NCBI GenBank assembly: GCA_028868255.1
Contig: JAGWUY010000003.1
Coordinates: 1 to 45,271, forward strand
Origin: Alphaproteobacteria bacterium
Lineage (GTDB): Bacteria; Pseudomonadota; Alphaproteobacteria; Rhizobiales; Aestuariivirgaceae
Length of the DNA stretch: 45,271 nt
Direction: 5' to 3'
Numbering within the stretch: position 1 is the first letter of the stretch; every line of letters starts with the position of its first letter. The notes under the pieces were generated by a model, which saw only the letters and a list, made by a program, of their open reading frames with translations, was not told the DNA's origin and did not search any database. The position numbers were made by a program, and so were the translations under genes. Below are positions 14,905 through 22,982 of the stretch, piece by piece.

Positions 14905-15666
14905 ATGCCCCAACGCACCAAGCCCATGCATAACGGATTAAAGCCAACAGCGCCCGCAGTTGCAGCATCGCCGATTGGCAAGAAAACGCTGTGCATCGAA
15001 GATCTGCGCCGCCGCATCCTCACGCAGGCCATTCCGCCGGGCGAATATCTGGATGAAGTGGAAGTGGGCAACACCTATGATATTTCTCGCCCGCCTGTGC
15101 GCGAAGTGCTGCGCCAATTGGCGGGCGAAGGCTATGTGGTGCTGCATGAAAATCGTGGTGCGCAGGTGGCACCCATGTCACATAAGACATTGCGCAACTT
15201 CTTTATCGCAGCGCCGATGATTTATGCGGCCGTGGCCAAGCTTGCAGCACTTCACGCCAGACCTGGCCAAATTGAAGATTTGAAGTATATTCAAATGCGG
15301 TTTCGCCAAGCCATCCAGAATGGCGATGTCAACGCGCGCGCCCTGCTGAACGAGCGATTTCACGCGGCGATGGGTGAAATGGCGGACAATGAATACCTCA
15401 TGCCCAGCCTGCGCCGCCTGCTGATTGATCACACCCGCATCGGCGTTACATTTTACAATCCGCGCACCTCGACCATGATCAAACAGCAAGCCGTTGCTGC
15501 CGATCAGCATGATCAGTTCATCAGCCTCATTGAAGCCGGAGATGCAGAGGCTGCCGCCGCCTTGGCCGTGGAACATTGGGAACTTTCACGCGCCCAGATC
15601 GAAAGCTTTGTCACCCCCGATAGTATTCAAATGCCGCTCGGCAAGCCGCCGGGCCACAGTCAGTGA
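14905..15666 (+). CDS. GntR-family regulator, FadR/FCD subfamily
   Basis: DNA-binding repressor or activator, ~253 aa. The winged helix is at ~35-105 (EDLRRRILTQAIPPGEYLDE, YDISRPPVREVLRQLAGEGY, VVLHENRGAQV). The all-helical FCD ligand domain follows (ERFHAAMGEMADNEYLMPSL, then ADQHDQFISLIEAGDAEAAA with metal-ligand-like His). FCD regulators usually sense a pathway intermediate and control neighbouring catabolic genes. It sits inside the operon between the two lyases, 30 bases after the first and 7 before the second. I start at ATG 14905; TTG 14875 and ATG 14926 are alternatives. Confidence 0.88.
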   Translation: MPQRTKPMHNGLKPTAPAVAASPIGKKTLCIEDLRRRILTQAIPPGEYLDEVEVGNTYDISRPPVREVLRQLAGEGYVVLHENRGAQVAPMSHKTLRNFFIAAPMIYAAVAKLAALHARPGQIEDLKYIQMRFRQAIQNGDVNARALLNERFHAAMGEMADNEYLMPSLRRLLIDHTRIGVTFYNPRTSTMIKQQAVAADQHDQFISLIEAGDAEAAAALAVEHWELSRAQIESFVTPDSIQMPLGKPPGHSQ

Positions 15667-15673
15667 GGATCCC

Positions 15674-16579
15674 ATGAAATTTGAAGGAATATATGTGCCG
15701 GTTATCACGCCGCATCATGATGATGGCAGCATAGACCGCGAAGGCTTTGCCAAGATGGTTGAATTTCTCATCGCATCCGGCGTGAACGGCATCATCAATG
15801 GTGGTTCAACAGGTGAATACTACGCCCAGTCCATGGCTGAACGCGAAGAGATGGCCAAGCTTTCAAAGCAAATCATCGGCAAGCGCGCGACTTTGATCAT
15901 TGGCACTGGAGCAATTCAAGTGGCAGATTCCATTCGAATAGCAGAGCTTGCGGCAAAGATCGGAGCTGACGCCATTCTTGTGGGCTCCCCGCCCTATGCC
16001 GTGCCCACCGAGCAAGAAAACGCCTTGAACGCTCTGGCGATTGACCGGGCGGCTGATCTGCCCATCATGCTCTATAATTATCCGGGTCGCATGGGCATCA
16101 ATATGGGCGAAGCGTTTTTAGACCGCGTGGGCCGCAGCCGCAATTTTTGCGCCATCAAGGAAAGCTCTGGCGATATTAACCGCGTGCATTTGCTGGCGCG
16201 AGATTACCCACACATTCAAATGTCTTGCGGCATGGATGATCAGGCACTGGAATTTTTTGCCTGGGGCGCACGTTCATGGGTGTGTGGCGGAGGCAACTTT
16301 CTGCCGAAAGAACATATCGCCTTATACAAGGCCTGCGCTATCGAAGGCAATTTTGACAAGGGCCGCCGCATCATGTCGGCCCTCTTGCCTTTGATGCGCG
16401 TTTTGGAACAGGGTGGAAAATTCGTGCAGTGCATTAAATTTGGCTGCGAAATGCAAGGCTTCCACGCTGGGCCACCACGCCCGCCACTGCGCGCCCTGAA
16501 CAAGGACGACAAGCGCCAATTGGAACAAGTGGTGCGCGTTCTTCAATCAACCATTGCCCAAATCGCCGCGGAGGCCTGA
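15674..16579 (+). CDS. DHDPS/NAL-family lyase, second paralogue
   Basis: Class I aldolase-fold protein, 301 aa. This copy keeps the full loop GGSTGEYYAQS, Tyr in MLYNYPGRMG and Schiff-base Lys in FCAIKESSGDINRVH. It differs strongly from the first paralogue, so the two probably catalyse different steps or form a mixed oligomer. The C-terminal GFHAGPPRPPLRALNKDDKR is typical of catabolic members. Start ATG 15674 (MKFEGIYVPV) follows GTGAGGATCCC; the frame is open further upstream only because it overlaps the regulator gene. The next gene starts 2 bases after its stop. Confidence 0.87.
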   Translation: MKFEGIYVPVITPHHDDGSIDREGFAKMVEFLIASGVNGIINGGSTGEYYAQSMAEREEMAKLSKQIIGKRATLIIGTGAIQVADSIRIAELAAKIGADAILVGSPPYAVPTEQENALNALAIDRAADLPIMLYNYPGRMGINMGEAFLDRVGRSRNFCAIKESSGDINRVHLLARDYPHIQMSCGMDDQALEFFAWGARSWVCGGGNFLPKEHIALYKACAIEGNFDKGRRIMSALLPLMRVLEQGGKFVQCIKFGCEMQGFHAGPPRPPLRALNKDDKRQLEQVVRVLQSTIAQIAAEA

Positions 16580-16580
16580 G

Positions 16581-18080
16581 ATGACTGGATTGCTGACCAC
16601 TGAAGAATATAAGGCCATTGCCAACAGCCTTTCACTGCCCACCCAAGCCTTTATCGATGGGGCCTTCCGCAGCGCAAAATCAGGCAAGACATTTGATACC
16701 CATAACCCCGCCACAGGAAAGGTGCTGGCAAAGATTGCCGCCTGTGACGCCAGCGATGTGGATTTTGCAGTCAACAAAGCGCGTGCCGCGTTTGATGACG
16801 GCCGCTGGTCCAAACTGCACCCCAAAGAACGCAAGGAAGCGCTAATCCGCTTGGCAAAACTGATCAAGCGCAACGCCCGCGAACTGGCGGTGATGGAAAG
16901 CATCGACAGCGGCAAAACGATTTTCGATTGCGAAACCGTGGATGTGCCTGAGACCATCAATTGCCTGACATGGCATGCTGAATTGATCGACAAGATTTAT
17001 GATCAGGTATCACCCGCCTCTGACAATCATATAGCCATGATCGTACGTGAGGCGATTGGCGTTGTAGGGCTTGTGCTGCCTTGGAACTTCCCTTTGCTCA
17101 TGCTGGCATGGAAAATTGGCCCTGCCCTTGCCTCTGGTTGCTCGATTGTGGTGAAGCCTGCGGAGGAAACTTCGCTCACCGCATTGCGCGTGGCAGAACT
17201 GGCCATGGAAGCAGGCATTCCCGCAGGCGTGTTCAATGTGGTGCCAGGCTCTGGCCCAGATGTGGGCGAACCCTTGGGCCGCCACATGGATGTGGATGCT
17301 GTGTCTTTCACCGGCTCCACCGAAACCGGCCGCCGCTTCCTGCGCTATGCCGCAGAATCCAATCTCAAAAAAGTCACTCTGGAAATGGGCGGCAAAAACC
17401 CGGCCATCGTTCTGGATGATGCCGAAAATCTAGATCGCGTGGCGGCACATATCGTCAATGGTGCCTTCTGGAACATGGGCGAGAATTGCTCGGCCTCCTC
17501 GCGCCTCATTGTGCAGAAAGGCGTGAAGGAAGATTTGCTGAAGCGCATTCTGGCCCACACCCGCGAATGGCCGATGGGTGACCCGCTGGACCCGGTGAAC
17601 CGCGTTGGCGCATTGGTGTCACCCGCACATTTTGAAAAAGTGTCAAGCTATCTTGCCAAAGGACCCAAGGTATTGTGCGGCGGCAAAGCCATAGACGGTT
17701 TTGTTGAACCCACAATCCTTGACATTTCAGACCGCAATGCCAGCCAAGTGCGAGAAGAAATCTTTGGTCCAGTGCTCTGTGCCCTCACCGTTGAATCCTA
17801 TGATGAAGCCATCGCTCTGGCCAATGAAACGGAATACGGTCTGGCGGCTTCGATCTTCACTTCAAACGTCAAGCGCGCCCTGCGCGGCGCCCGCGCCATC
17901 AAGGCCGGCACCGTAACGGTGAACAGCTTTGGCGAAGGCGATATTTCTACACCATTTGGGGGGTACAAGGCCTCTGGCTTCGGCGGCCGCGACAACGGCA
18001 TCCACGCCCATGATCAATACACCGAAATCAAAACCATCTGGGTGGATTTGACCGATGATGGCGATCAGGGCGTGGCATGA
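16581..18080 (+). CDS. Aldehyde dehydrogenase, PuuC/betaine-aldehyde-like
   Basis: NAD(P)-dependent aldehyde dehydrogenase of 499 aa, cytoplasmic. Landmarks are LPWNFPLLMLAWKIGPALA with the catalytic Asn, the SFTGSTETGRRF nucleotide-binding turn, general-base Glu in TLEMGGKNPAIV, nucleophile Cys in NMGENCSASSR, EEIFGPVL, and a C-terminal TPFGGYKASGFGGRDNG. It resembles gamma-glutamyl-aminobutyraldehyde dehydrogenase (PuuC). Being followed by a PuuB-like oxidase in ATGA overlap (18077-18080) suggests oxidation of an aldehyde made from an amine or released by a lyase. A GGAGG site precedes the ATG. Confidence 0.93.
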   Translation: MTGLLTTEEYKAIANSLSLPTQAFIDGAFRSAKSGKTFDTHNPATGKVLAKIAACDASDVDFAVNKARAAFDDGRWSKLHPKERKEALIRLAKLIKRNARELAVMESIDSGKTIFDCETVDVPETINCLTWHAELIDKIYDQVSPASDNHIAMIVREAIGVVGLVLPWNFPLLMLAWKIGPALASGCSIVVKPAEETSLTALRVAELAMEAGIPAGVFNVVPGSGPDVGEPLGRHMDVDAVSFTGSTETGRRFLRYAAESNLKKVTLEMGGKNPAIVLDDAENLDRVAAHIVNGAFWNMGENCSASSRLIVQKGVKEDLLKRILAHTREWPMGDPLDPVNRVGALVSPAHFEKVSSYLAKGPKVLCGGKAIDGFVEPTILDISDRNASQVREEIFGPVLCALTVESYDEAIALANETEYGLAASIFTSNVKRALRGARAIKAGTVTVNSFGEGDISTPFGGYKASGFGGRDNGIHAHDQYTEIKTIWVDLTDDGDQGVA

Positions 18081-19423
18081 CGCGTTACACAGCAAAACGT
18101 ATCCCCGTGCACCGGGGGCCGGCTGTCTGGAATGCCCTTCTGCCCGGACAGGATGCGGCCATCACGCTTACAGGCGATGAGACGGCGGATGTGGTGGTGA
18201 TCGGTGCTGGCTTTGCTGGCCTTTCTGCCGCGCGCCGCCTCACCCAGCTGGCCCCTAAGGCCAAGGTGATTGTGCTTGAAGCAGGACGCATTGCCGAAGG
18301 TGCGACGGGGCGAAATGCGGGCTTTATGATCGACCTGCCTCACGCGGTCGGCTCATCTGACTACACAGGCGAAGGCAACGCCGCCAACCGCAAGATCACG
18401 GCCTTAAACCGCAAAGCAATCGGCTTTGCCAAAGCCATGGTGGACGACTTTGCAATTGACCGAAATTATTTCGATCCTGCGGGCAAGGTGAATGGGGCGA
18501 CCACTCAGAACTCAGACGCCCTCAACAAAAGCTATCTCCACCATCTGGGTGAAATGGGCGAGAAGGGCGAATATCTGGATGCCAAAGCCATGGCGGAACT
18601 GACAGGCAGCGCTTACTATTTATCAGGCGTCTATACGCCCGGCACCGTGATGATCCAGCCTGCGGGTTATATTCGTGGCCTTGTGCGGGGTTTGCGCAAG
18701 GACGGTGTGAAAATTTGTGAGCACAGCCCCGTCCACAAATTTGAGCAAGTGAGCGCAGGCTGGCTCGTCACCAGCGGCACACACAAGGTGAGCGCTGGCA
18801 AAGTGATCTTGGCCACGAACGGCCATCTGGAAAGCTTTGGCCTTGCCAAACAGCGGCTGATGCACATTTTCCTTTTCGGTTCGATGACGGTTGATCTGCC
18901 CATTGAGGCGTTGAAAAAACTCGGCGGCAAACCACGTTGGGGTGTCACGCCATCAGACTCGCAAGGCACCACCATGCGCCGCATTGATGCTGCCCTCGGC
19001 GGCAACCGCATTATGACACGCTCTTGCATCAGCTTCCTTCCTGATATGGAGGTGAGCGAAGGGTTGATGAAGCGTGCTATCGGCGTTCATAAAAAGCGCT
19101 TTGCCGCGCGCTTTCCCGCGCTCAAAAATGTGCCGATGGAGCACAGCTGGGCGGGGCACCTCTGCCTTACACGCAATGGCGTGGCGGTGATGCGTGAGGT
19201 GGACAAGGGCCTCTATTCAGCGTGCGTGCAAAATGGCCTGGGCACGGTGCGCGGCACACTCACAGGCATCGGCGCTGCCGAATTGGCCTGTGGTGTGGCC
19301 AGCGACATCACCCAACATTTTACCTCAGAAGCTGAACCCACCAAACTGCCCCCCCGCCCCTTCTCAACCATCGGGGCCAATGTCTATCTGCGCTGGAAAG
19401 AGCGCCTAGCCGCACGGGAGTGA
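18077..19423 (+). CDS. FAD-dependent amine oxidoreductase, PuuB-like (DAO family)
   Basis: Flavoprotein of 448 aa. The FAD Rossmann motif is at residues ~37-60 (DVVVIGAGFAGLSAARRL), followed by VLEAGRIAEGATGRNAGF as in gamma-glutamylputrescine oxidase and glycine/sarcosine oxidases. A C-terminal HSWAGHLCLTRNGVAVMRE and NGLGTVRGTLTGIGAAELA close the FAD site. It probably oxidises a secondary or primary amine to an imine or aldehyde, giving hydrogen peroxide or passing electrons on. It is last in the operon and overlaps the aldehyde dehydrogenase gene by four bases. No glutamylpolyamine synthetase is present, so the classic Puu pathway is incomplete here. Confidence 0.88.
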   Translation: MTRYTAKRIPVHRGPAVWNALLPGQDAAITLTGDETADVVVIGAGFAGLSAARRLTQLAPKAKVIVLEAGRIAEGATGRNAGFMIDLPHAVGSSDYTGEGNAANRKITALNRKAIGFAKAMVDDFAIDRNYFDPAGKVNGATTQNSDALNKSYLHHLGEMGEKGEYLDAKAMAELTGSAYYLSGVYTPGTVMIQPAGYIRGLVRGLRKDGVKICEHSPVHKFEQVSAGWLVTSGTHKVSAGKVILATNGHLESFGLAKQRLMHIFLFGSMTVDLPIEALKKLGGKPRWGVTPSDSQGTTMRRIDAALGGNRIMTRSCISFLPDMEVSEGLMKRAIGVHKKRFAARFPALKNVPMEHSWAGHLCLTRNGVAVMREVDKGLYSACVQNGLGTVRGTLTGIGAAELACGVASDITQHFTSEAEPTKLPPRPFSTIGANVYLRWKERLAARE

Positions 19424-19434
19424 GGCGAATAGAG

Positions 19435-19509
19435 TGGTGATCCCTGCGGGAGTCGAACCCGCCTTTGCAACGTGAGAGGCTGCCGTCCTAACCGATAGAC
19501 GAAGGGACC
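19435..19509 (-). tRNA. tRNA-Glu(CTC)
   Basis: On the minus strand the gene folds as a cloverleaf. The acceptor GGTCCCT pairs with AGGGATC (one G-T pair), followed by encoded ACCA. The anticodon stem GCAGC/GTTGC encloses the loop CTCTCAC with anticodon CTC, reading GAG. The T-arm has GGTTCGACTCC. It is 75 bases including CCA. It lies 11 bases after the oxidase gene, pointing against it. Confidence 0.93.
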
Positions 19510-19515
19510 TAAGCG

Positions 19516-19723
19516 CAATCGGACTTTAGTCCGATTGGCGCGACACGCGAAAGCGTAATTGTGCTTTAGCACAATTATCGCCCTGCGCAATCAAGCTTCC
19601 CCGCATTTTACAGAACGCGCGATTCCGCAGGAATTGTCCCGCGCAGCAGTCTCCCCACGTGCGGTTTCGTCCGCAAATGTCCGGCCCGCGTGCGTCCCCT
19701 TGGCAATCTTTGCAAAGATTGCC
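19516..19723. repeat. Row of palindromes beside tRNA-Glu
   Basis: The 254-bp spacer between the tRNA and the LprI-like gene is almost entirely palindromic. CAATCGGACT/AGTCCGATTG (19516-19537) and TAATTGTGCT/AGCACAATTA (19556-19577) both have CTTTAG at the tip with different but fully paired arms. Then comes GCGCG...CGCGC enclosing ATTCC-GCA-GGAAT. A perfect 22-bp palindrome (19702-19723, half GGCAATCTTTG) follows. Different sequences with kept pairing suggest selected structure or a decayed repeat family. No coding sequence is seen. Confidence 0.6.
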
Positions 19724-19763
19724 GATTCCCAGCGGCACGCAAATCAAATATCCTCACCGCATA

Positions 19764-20882
19764 ATGAAAACAAAAATCCTCCTCACCGCCCTCGCCCTCG
19801 TCGGCCTCAGCACCGCCGCCAAAGCAGAAGGCATCGATTGCACCAAGGCAACAACCGACATCGACAGAGTGATCTGCGCTCATCCAGACATTAAAGCGCA
19901 AGATGACACACTGGCAAAACTTTATGCCGTGGCCCGCGTCAACATGTTTGGCAAAGGCCCATCCGGCGAAATTGCGCTTCAAAAGAAATGGCTCGCAAGC
20001 CGCAAACAATGTCTGCCATTGGCCGAAGCCAAACGCACGACTTGCATTCTTGATCTATACAAGTCCCGTAATCTTGAACTCGCCTTCTCAACTATGCCCA
20101 AGCCACCTGATTTGGCCTTGCAAGTTTTGCGCGACCAGAAAATCGAAACCGAACCCTTCTATGAAGCTTTGACAATTTTCACTTCAGAGCCGGATGGTAT
20201 AGATTGGTCAACCGCTGCCCTTGCACCAAAACGAGTGAAAATCGAAGCGTTGCTTGGCCCCATGTTCAAAACCATCCATGATGATGCCGCGGCAGATGAC
20301 CCGAACAAGCATTTTGCGATAGAACTTTTTGATGATGCAGAAATCAAAAACTCGGGCGATGTTTTGAAATCCAGCGGCACATTTGCAAAGTTCTTTCGCG
20401 CAGCAACCTATGACAAGGACGCTATTTTACCCTGCGGTACTGTAGTCTCTCACCAAGGTCTGTTGGACGCTACGAATGCCTATTTCGGCGCAACGCCCGA
20501 TAATTTCATCATCAACAGCAATTGCGAAACCATGGCCCCCGCCACCCCGAAATTCCACGCCCTGTTAAAGCAGATCAATGATCACTGGCCGCAATGTGAC
20601 GGCACAATCCGGTTTGCAGCCTACCGCCAGTTCGGCGTGACGATTGACCGCGTGCTTTCACCTTCACTGCGCGCAATCGAAGATTTCAAACCAACACCTG
20701 CGCCGCGCCCTTTGGATGGTGAACATAAAATCATTGGTGTGCCAAAGGCCGCAATCACCGCAGCAGAAAATGAAATGGCTGCATACTATACAAAATATGT
20801 TGGCGCCTCCCCAGCCAAAGCCCGCATTTTCGCCAAGGCCAAAATTGCCGATGTGCTCTATGATGGCCAACAATGTGAGTGA
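19764..20882 (+). CDS. Secreted LprI-N-like (DUF1311) protein
   Basis: Exported 372-aa protein. The signal peptide MKTKILLTALALVGLSTAAK-A is followed at ~25-85 by an LprI/DUF1311-type module: IDCTKATTDIDRVICAHPDI, QDDTLAKLYA and KQCLPLAEAKRTTCILDLYK, with four Cys suited to two disulfides. The remaining ~280 residues are not recognised; they contain two or more further Cys and a C-terminal DVLYDGQQCE. LprI-type domains have been tied to lysozyme inhibition, but most DUF1311 proteins are uncharacterised. ATG 19764 is chosen because it begins the signal peptide; the upstream frame covers the palindromes. Confidence 0.78.
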   Translation: MKTKILLTALALVGLSTAAKAEGIDCTKATTDIDRVICAHPDIKAQDDTLAKLYAVARVNMFGKGPSGEIALQKKWLASRKQCLPLAEAKRTTCILDLYKSRNLELAFSTMPKPPDLALQVLRDQKIETEPFYEALTIFTSEPDGIDWSTAALAPKRVKIEALLGPMFKTIHDDAAADDPNKHFAIELFDDAEIKNSGDVLKSSGTFAKFFRAATYDKDAILPCGTVVSHQGLLDATNAYFGATPDNFIINSNCETMAPATPKFHALLKQINDHWPQCDGTIRFAAYRQFGVTIDRVLSPSLRAIEDFKPTPAPRPLDGEHKIIGVPKAAITAAENEMAAYYTKYVGASPAKARIFAKAKIADVLYDGQQCE

Positions 20883-20916
20883 TTACATTTGAGTTCGGCA
20901 CTGCTATAGCCCGCCC

Positions 20917-21918
20917 ATGTCTGAAACCACGCTTGAAACCACCGCCACTGAAACTGCCCGCCTCGACAAAACCTTGGCCACGGCCTTTAGCGATATCAGC
21001 CGCGCTCGCTTTCAAAAACTGATTGCGGAGGCTTGCGTGCGCGTGGATGGCAAGGTGGCGGACGACGGTGGCGTGAAGTTAAAGCCCGGCCAATACATAG
21101 AAGTCACCATCCCGGAAGCCGCGCCCGCTGAACCACAAGCCGAAGCCATCGATCTCGACATCGTCTACGAAGACAAACACTTGATCGTCATCAATAAGCC
21201 TGCTGGCCTCGTGGTGCACCCCGGCGCTGGCAATGAAAATGGCACCTTGGTGAACGCCCTGATCGCCCATTGCGGTGCATCACTGTCTGGCATTGGCGGC
21301 GTAAAGCGCCCCGGCATCGTGCATCGGTTGGACAAGGACACCTCAGGCCTTCTGGTGGTGGCCAAGAACGACAAAGCCCATGCCGGTCTTTCTGAACAAT
21401 TTGCCGCTCATGGCCGCGATGGCCGCATGGAGCGCGAATATCTGGCCTTTGTGTGGGGCAAACCAGAACGGGCGCGCGGAACCATCACCACAGGCCTTGA
21501 TCGCTCATCCAGCAACCGCCAAAAAATGGCGGTCTCCAATTCCGCCTTGGCCAAAGAAGCGATCACCCATTATCAAGTGGAGGAAGAATTTGGCAAAGCG
21601 CCCGTCGCATCGCTGGTGCGTTGCAATCTTGAAACTGGCCGTACCCATCAAATCCGCGTGCATTTGGCGCATATCGGCCACCCGCTTTTGGGTGACGGCA
21701 CTTATGGTGGAGGCTTCACATCTTCCAAGGTGAAACTAAATCCCGAGGCCCGCCAAAGTCTTAGCTATCTGCGCGGCCAAGCCCTTCACGCTGCCGTCAT
21801 AGGCTTCGACCACCCGGTAACAGGCAAACATTTGCGGTTTGAGGCCAACTTGCCTTCTTTCCTGTCACAACTTCACCATGATTTGAAGCTGCAATCCAAA
21901 TTCGAAAAAGAAGCGTAA
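20917..21918 (+). CDS. rluD: RluA-family 23S rRNA pseudouridine synthase (RluD-like)
   Basis: RNA-modifying enzyme of 333 aa. An N-terminal S4 RNA-binding domain (~14-75; LDKTLATAFSDISRARFQKL) precedes the catalytic domain. The catalytic Asp is in GIVHRLDKDTSGLLVVAKN. LVVHPGAGNENGTLVNALI and GRTHQIRVHLAHIGHPLLGD are also diagnostic. RluD modifies U1911, U1915 and U1917 of 23S rRNA in E. coli. The position directly before rpoH is, to my knowledge, common in Rhizobiales. The first ~12 residues are Thr/Glu-rich and the start could be slightly later. Confidence 0.93.
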   Translation: MSETTLETTATETARLDKTLATAFSDISRARFQKLIAEACVRVDGKVADDGGVKLKPGQYIEVTIPEAAPAEPQAEAIDLDIVYEDKHLIVINKPAGLVVHPGAGNENGTLVNALIAHCGASLSGIGGVKRPGIVHRLDKDTSGLLVVAKNDKAHAGLSEQFAAHGRDGRMEREYLAFVWGKPERARGTITTGLDRSSSNRQKMAVSNSALAKEAITHYQVEEEFGKAPVASLVRCNLETGRTHQIRVHLAHIGHPLLGDGTYGGGFTSSKVKLNPEARQSLSYLRGQALHAAVIGFDHPVTGKHLRFEANLPSFLSQLHHDLKLQSKFEKEA

Positions 21919-21947
21919 CAATGACAAATCTGTCACTAGAAAAGCTA

Positions 21948-21976
21948 CTTTTAATTTGAAAAACGCTTCCTATATT
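21948..21976 (+). promoter_or_regulatory. Possible heat-shock-type promoter of rpoH
   Basis: CTTT (21948-21951), a 17-base gap and CCTATATT (21969-21976) approach the alphaproteobacterial sigma-32 pattern CTTG-N17-CYTATNT with one mismatch in the -35 box. It lies 45-75 bases before the rpoH start. Self-regulation of rpoH would fit, but this is a weak match. Confidence 0.35.
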
Positions 21977-22021
21977 GATGGAAGCGGGGCCGCCTGAAGA
22001 CGGCCAAAAAGGACGGGAACT

Positions 22022-22945
22022 ATGGCTAAATCTATGAATTTACCTATGATTTCGGATGGCGAAGGCAGCCTTAACAGGTATTTGCAGGAAATTCGCAAGT
22101 TCCCCATGTTGCAGCCGGAAGAAGAATATATGCTCGGCAAGAGCTGGAAAGAGCATGGTGACACGAAAGCCGCCCATAAGCTGATCACCAGCCATTTGCG
22201 CCTCGTGGCCAAGATTGCCATGGGCTATCGCGGCTATGGCTTGCCAATCGGCGAAGTGATTTCCGAAGGCAATATTGGCCTGATGCAAGCGGTGAAGAAG
22301 TTTGAACCTGACAAAGGCTTCAAGCTGGCCACCTATGCTATGTGGTGGATCAAGGCTTCGATCCAAGAATATGTGCTGCGCTCATGGTCTATGGTAAAGA
22401 TTGGCACCACGGCCAGCCAGAAGAAGCTGTTCTTCAATCTGCGCCGCATGAAGAGCCGCATACAGGCCTTGGACGAAGGCGATTTGAAGCCAGATCAAGT
22501 CAAATACATCGCCAAAACATTGGGCGTGGATGAAACAGACGTGGTGTCGATGAACCGCCGCATGAGCGGCGACACATCACTGAACGCGCCCCTGCGTAAT
22601 GATGCAGACGGCGAAGGCGAATGGCAGGACTTCTTGGTGGATGATAGCGCCAGCCAAGAAAGCGTTTTAGTTGATGCTGAAGAAAGTCAAATGCGCCATG
22701 GCCTGTTAGGCGATGCTTTGAGCAAGCTCAATGACCGTGAGCGCCGCGTAATCGAAGCCCGCAAGCTGCAAGACGAGCCCGCGACCTTGGATGATTTGTC
22801 AAAAGAGTTCAATGTCAGCCGCGAACGCATCCGCCAGATTGAAGTGCGTGCGTTTGAGAAGCTGCAAAAAGCAGTAAAGAACGCGGCCCAAAAGGCGTTG
22901 TTGCCAAAAGGCACGCCGTTGTTGACAGGTGCTGGCGCATCATAG
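22022..22945 (+). CDS. rpoH: RNA polymerase heat-shock sigma factor RpoH (sigma-32)
   Basis: Sigma-70-family factor of 307 aa, slightly longer than E. coli RpoH. Region 2 shows ISEGNIGLMQAVKKFEPDKG and KLATYAMWWIKASIQEYVLR. The RpoH box is QKKLFFNLRRMK at ~138-149, which separates it from housekeeping sigma factors. Region 4 is LNDRERRVIEARKLQDEPAT followed by SRERIRQIEVRAFEKLQ. It directs heat-shock transcription. Start ATG 22022 follows GGACGGGAACT. Rhizobia often carry two RpoH paralogues; which one this is cannot be told from the window. Confidence 0.97.
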   Translation: MAKSMNLPMISDGEGSLNRYLQEIRKFPMLQPEEEYMLGKSWKEHGDTKAAHKLITSHLRLVAKIAMGYRGYGLPIGEVISEGNIGLMQAVKKFEPDKGFKLATYAMWWIKASIQEYVLRSWSMVKIGTTASQKKLFFNLRRMKSRIQALDEGDLKPDQVKYIAKTLGVDETDVVSMNRRMSGDTSLNAPLRNDADGEGEWQDFLVDDSASQESVLVDAEESQMRHGLLGDALSKLNDRERRVIEARKLQDEPATLDDLSKEFNVSRERIRQIEVRAFEKLQKAVKNAAQKALLPKGTPLLTGAGAS

Positions 22946-22982
22946 CATGGGCCGTTCGAAAATGGATGCCCAGCTTTTGCTT

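Noticed and set aside
15494-15673. Longer N-terminus for the second DHDPS-like protein
   Set aside because: The extension overlaps the GntR gene, and the family start motif KFEGIYVPV begins at 15674.
19516-19723. CRISPR array
   Set aside because: The palindromes differ in sequence and spacing, and no regular repeat-spacer units or cas genes are present.
19435-19763. Integration site of a genomic island at tRNA-Glu
   Set aside because: There is no integrase, no direct repeat of the tRNA end and no change in gene character; only palindromes follow.
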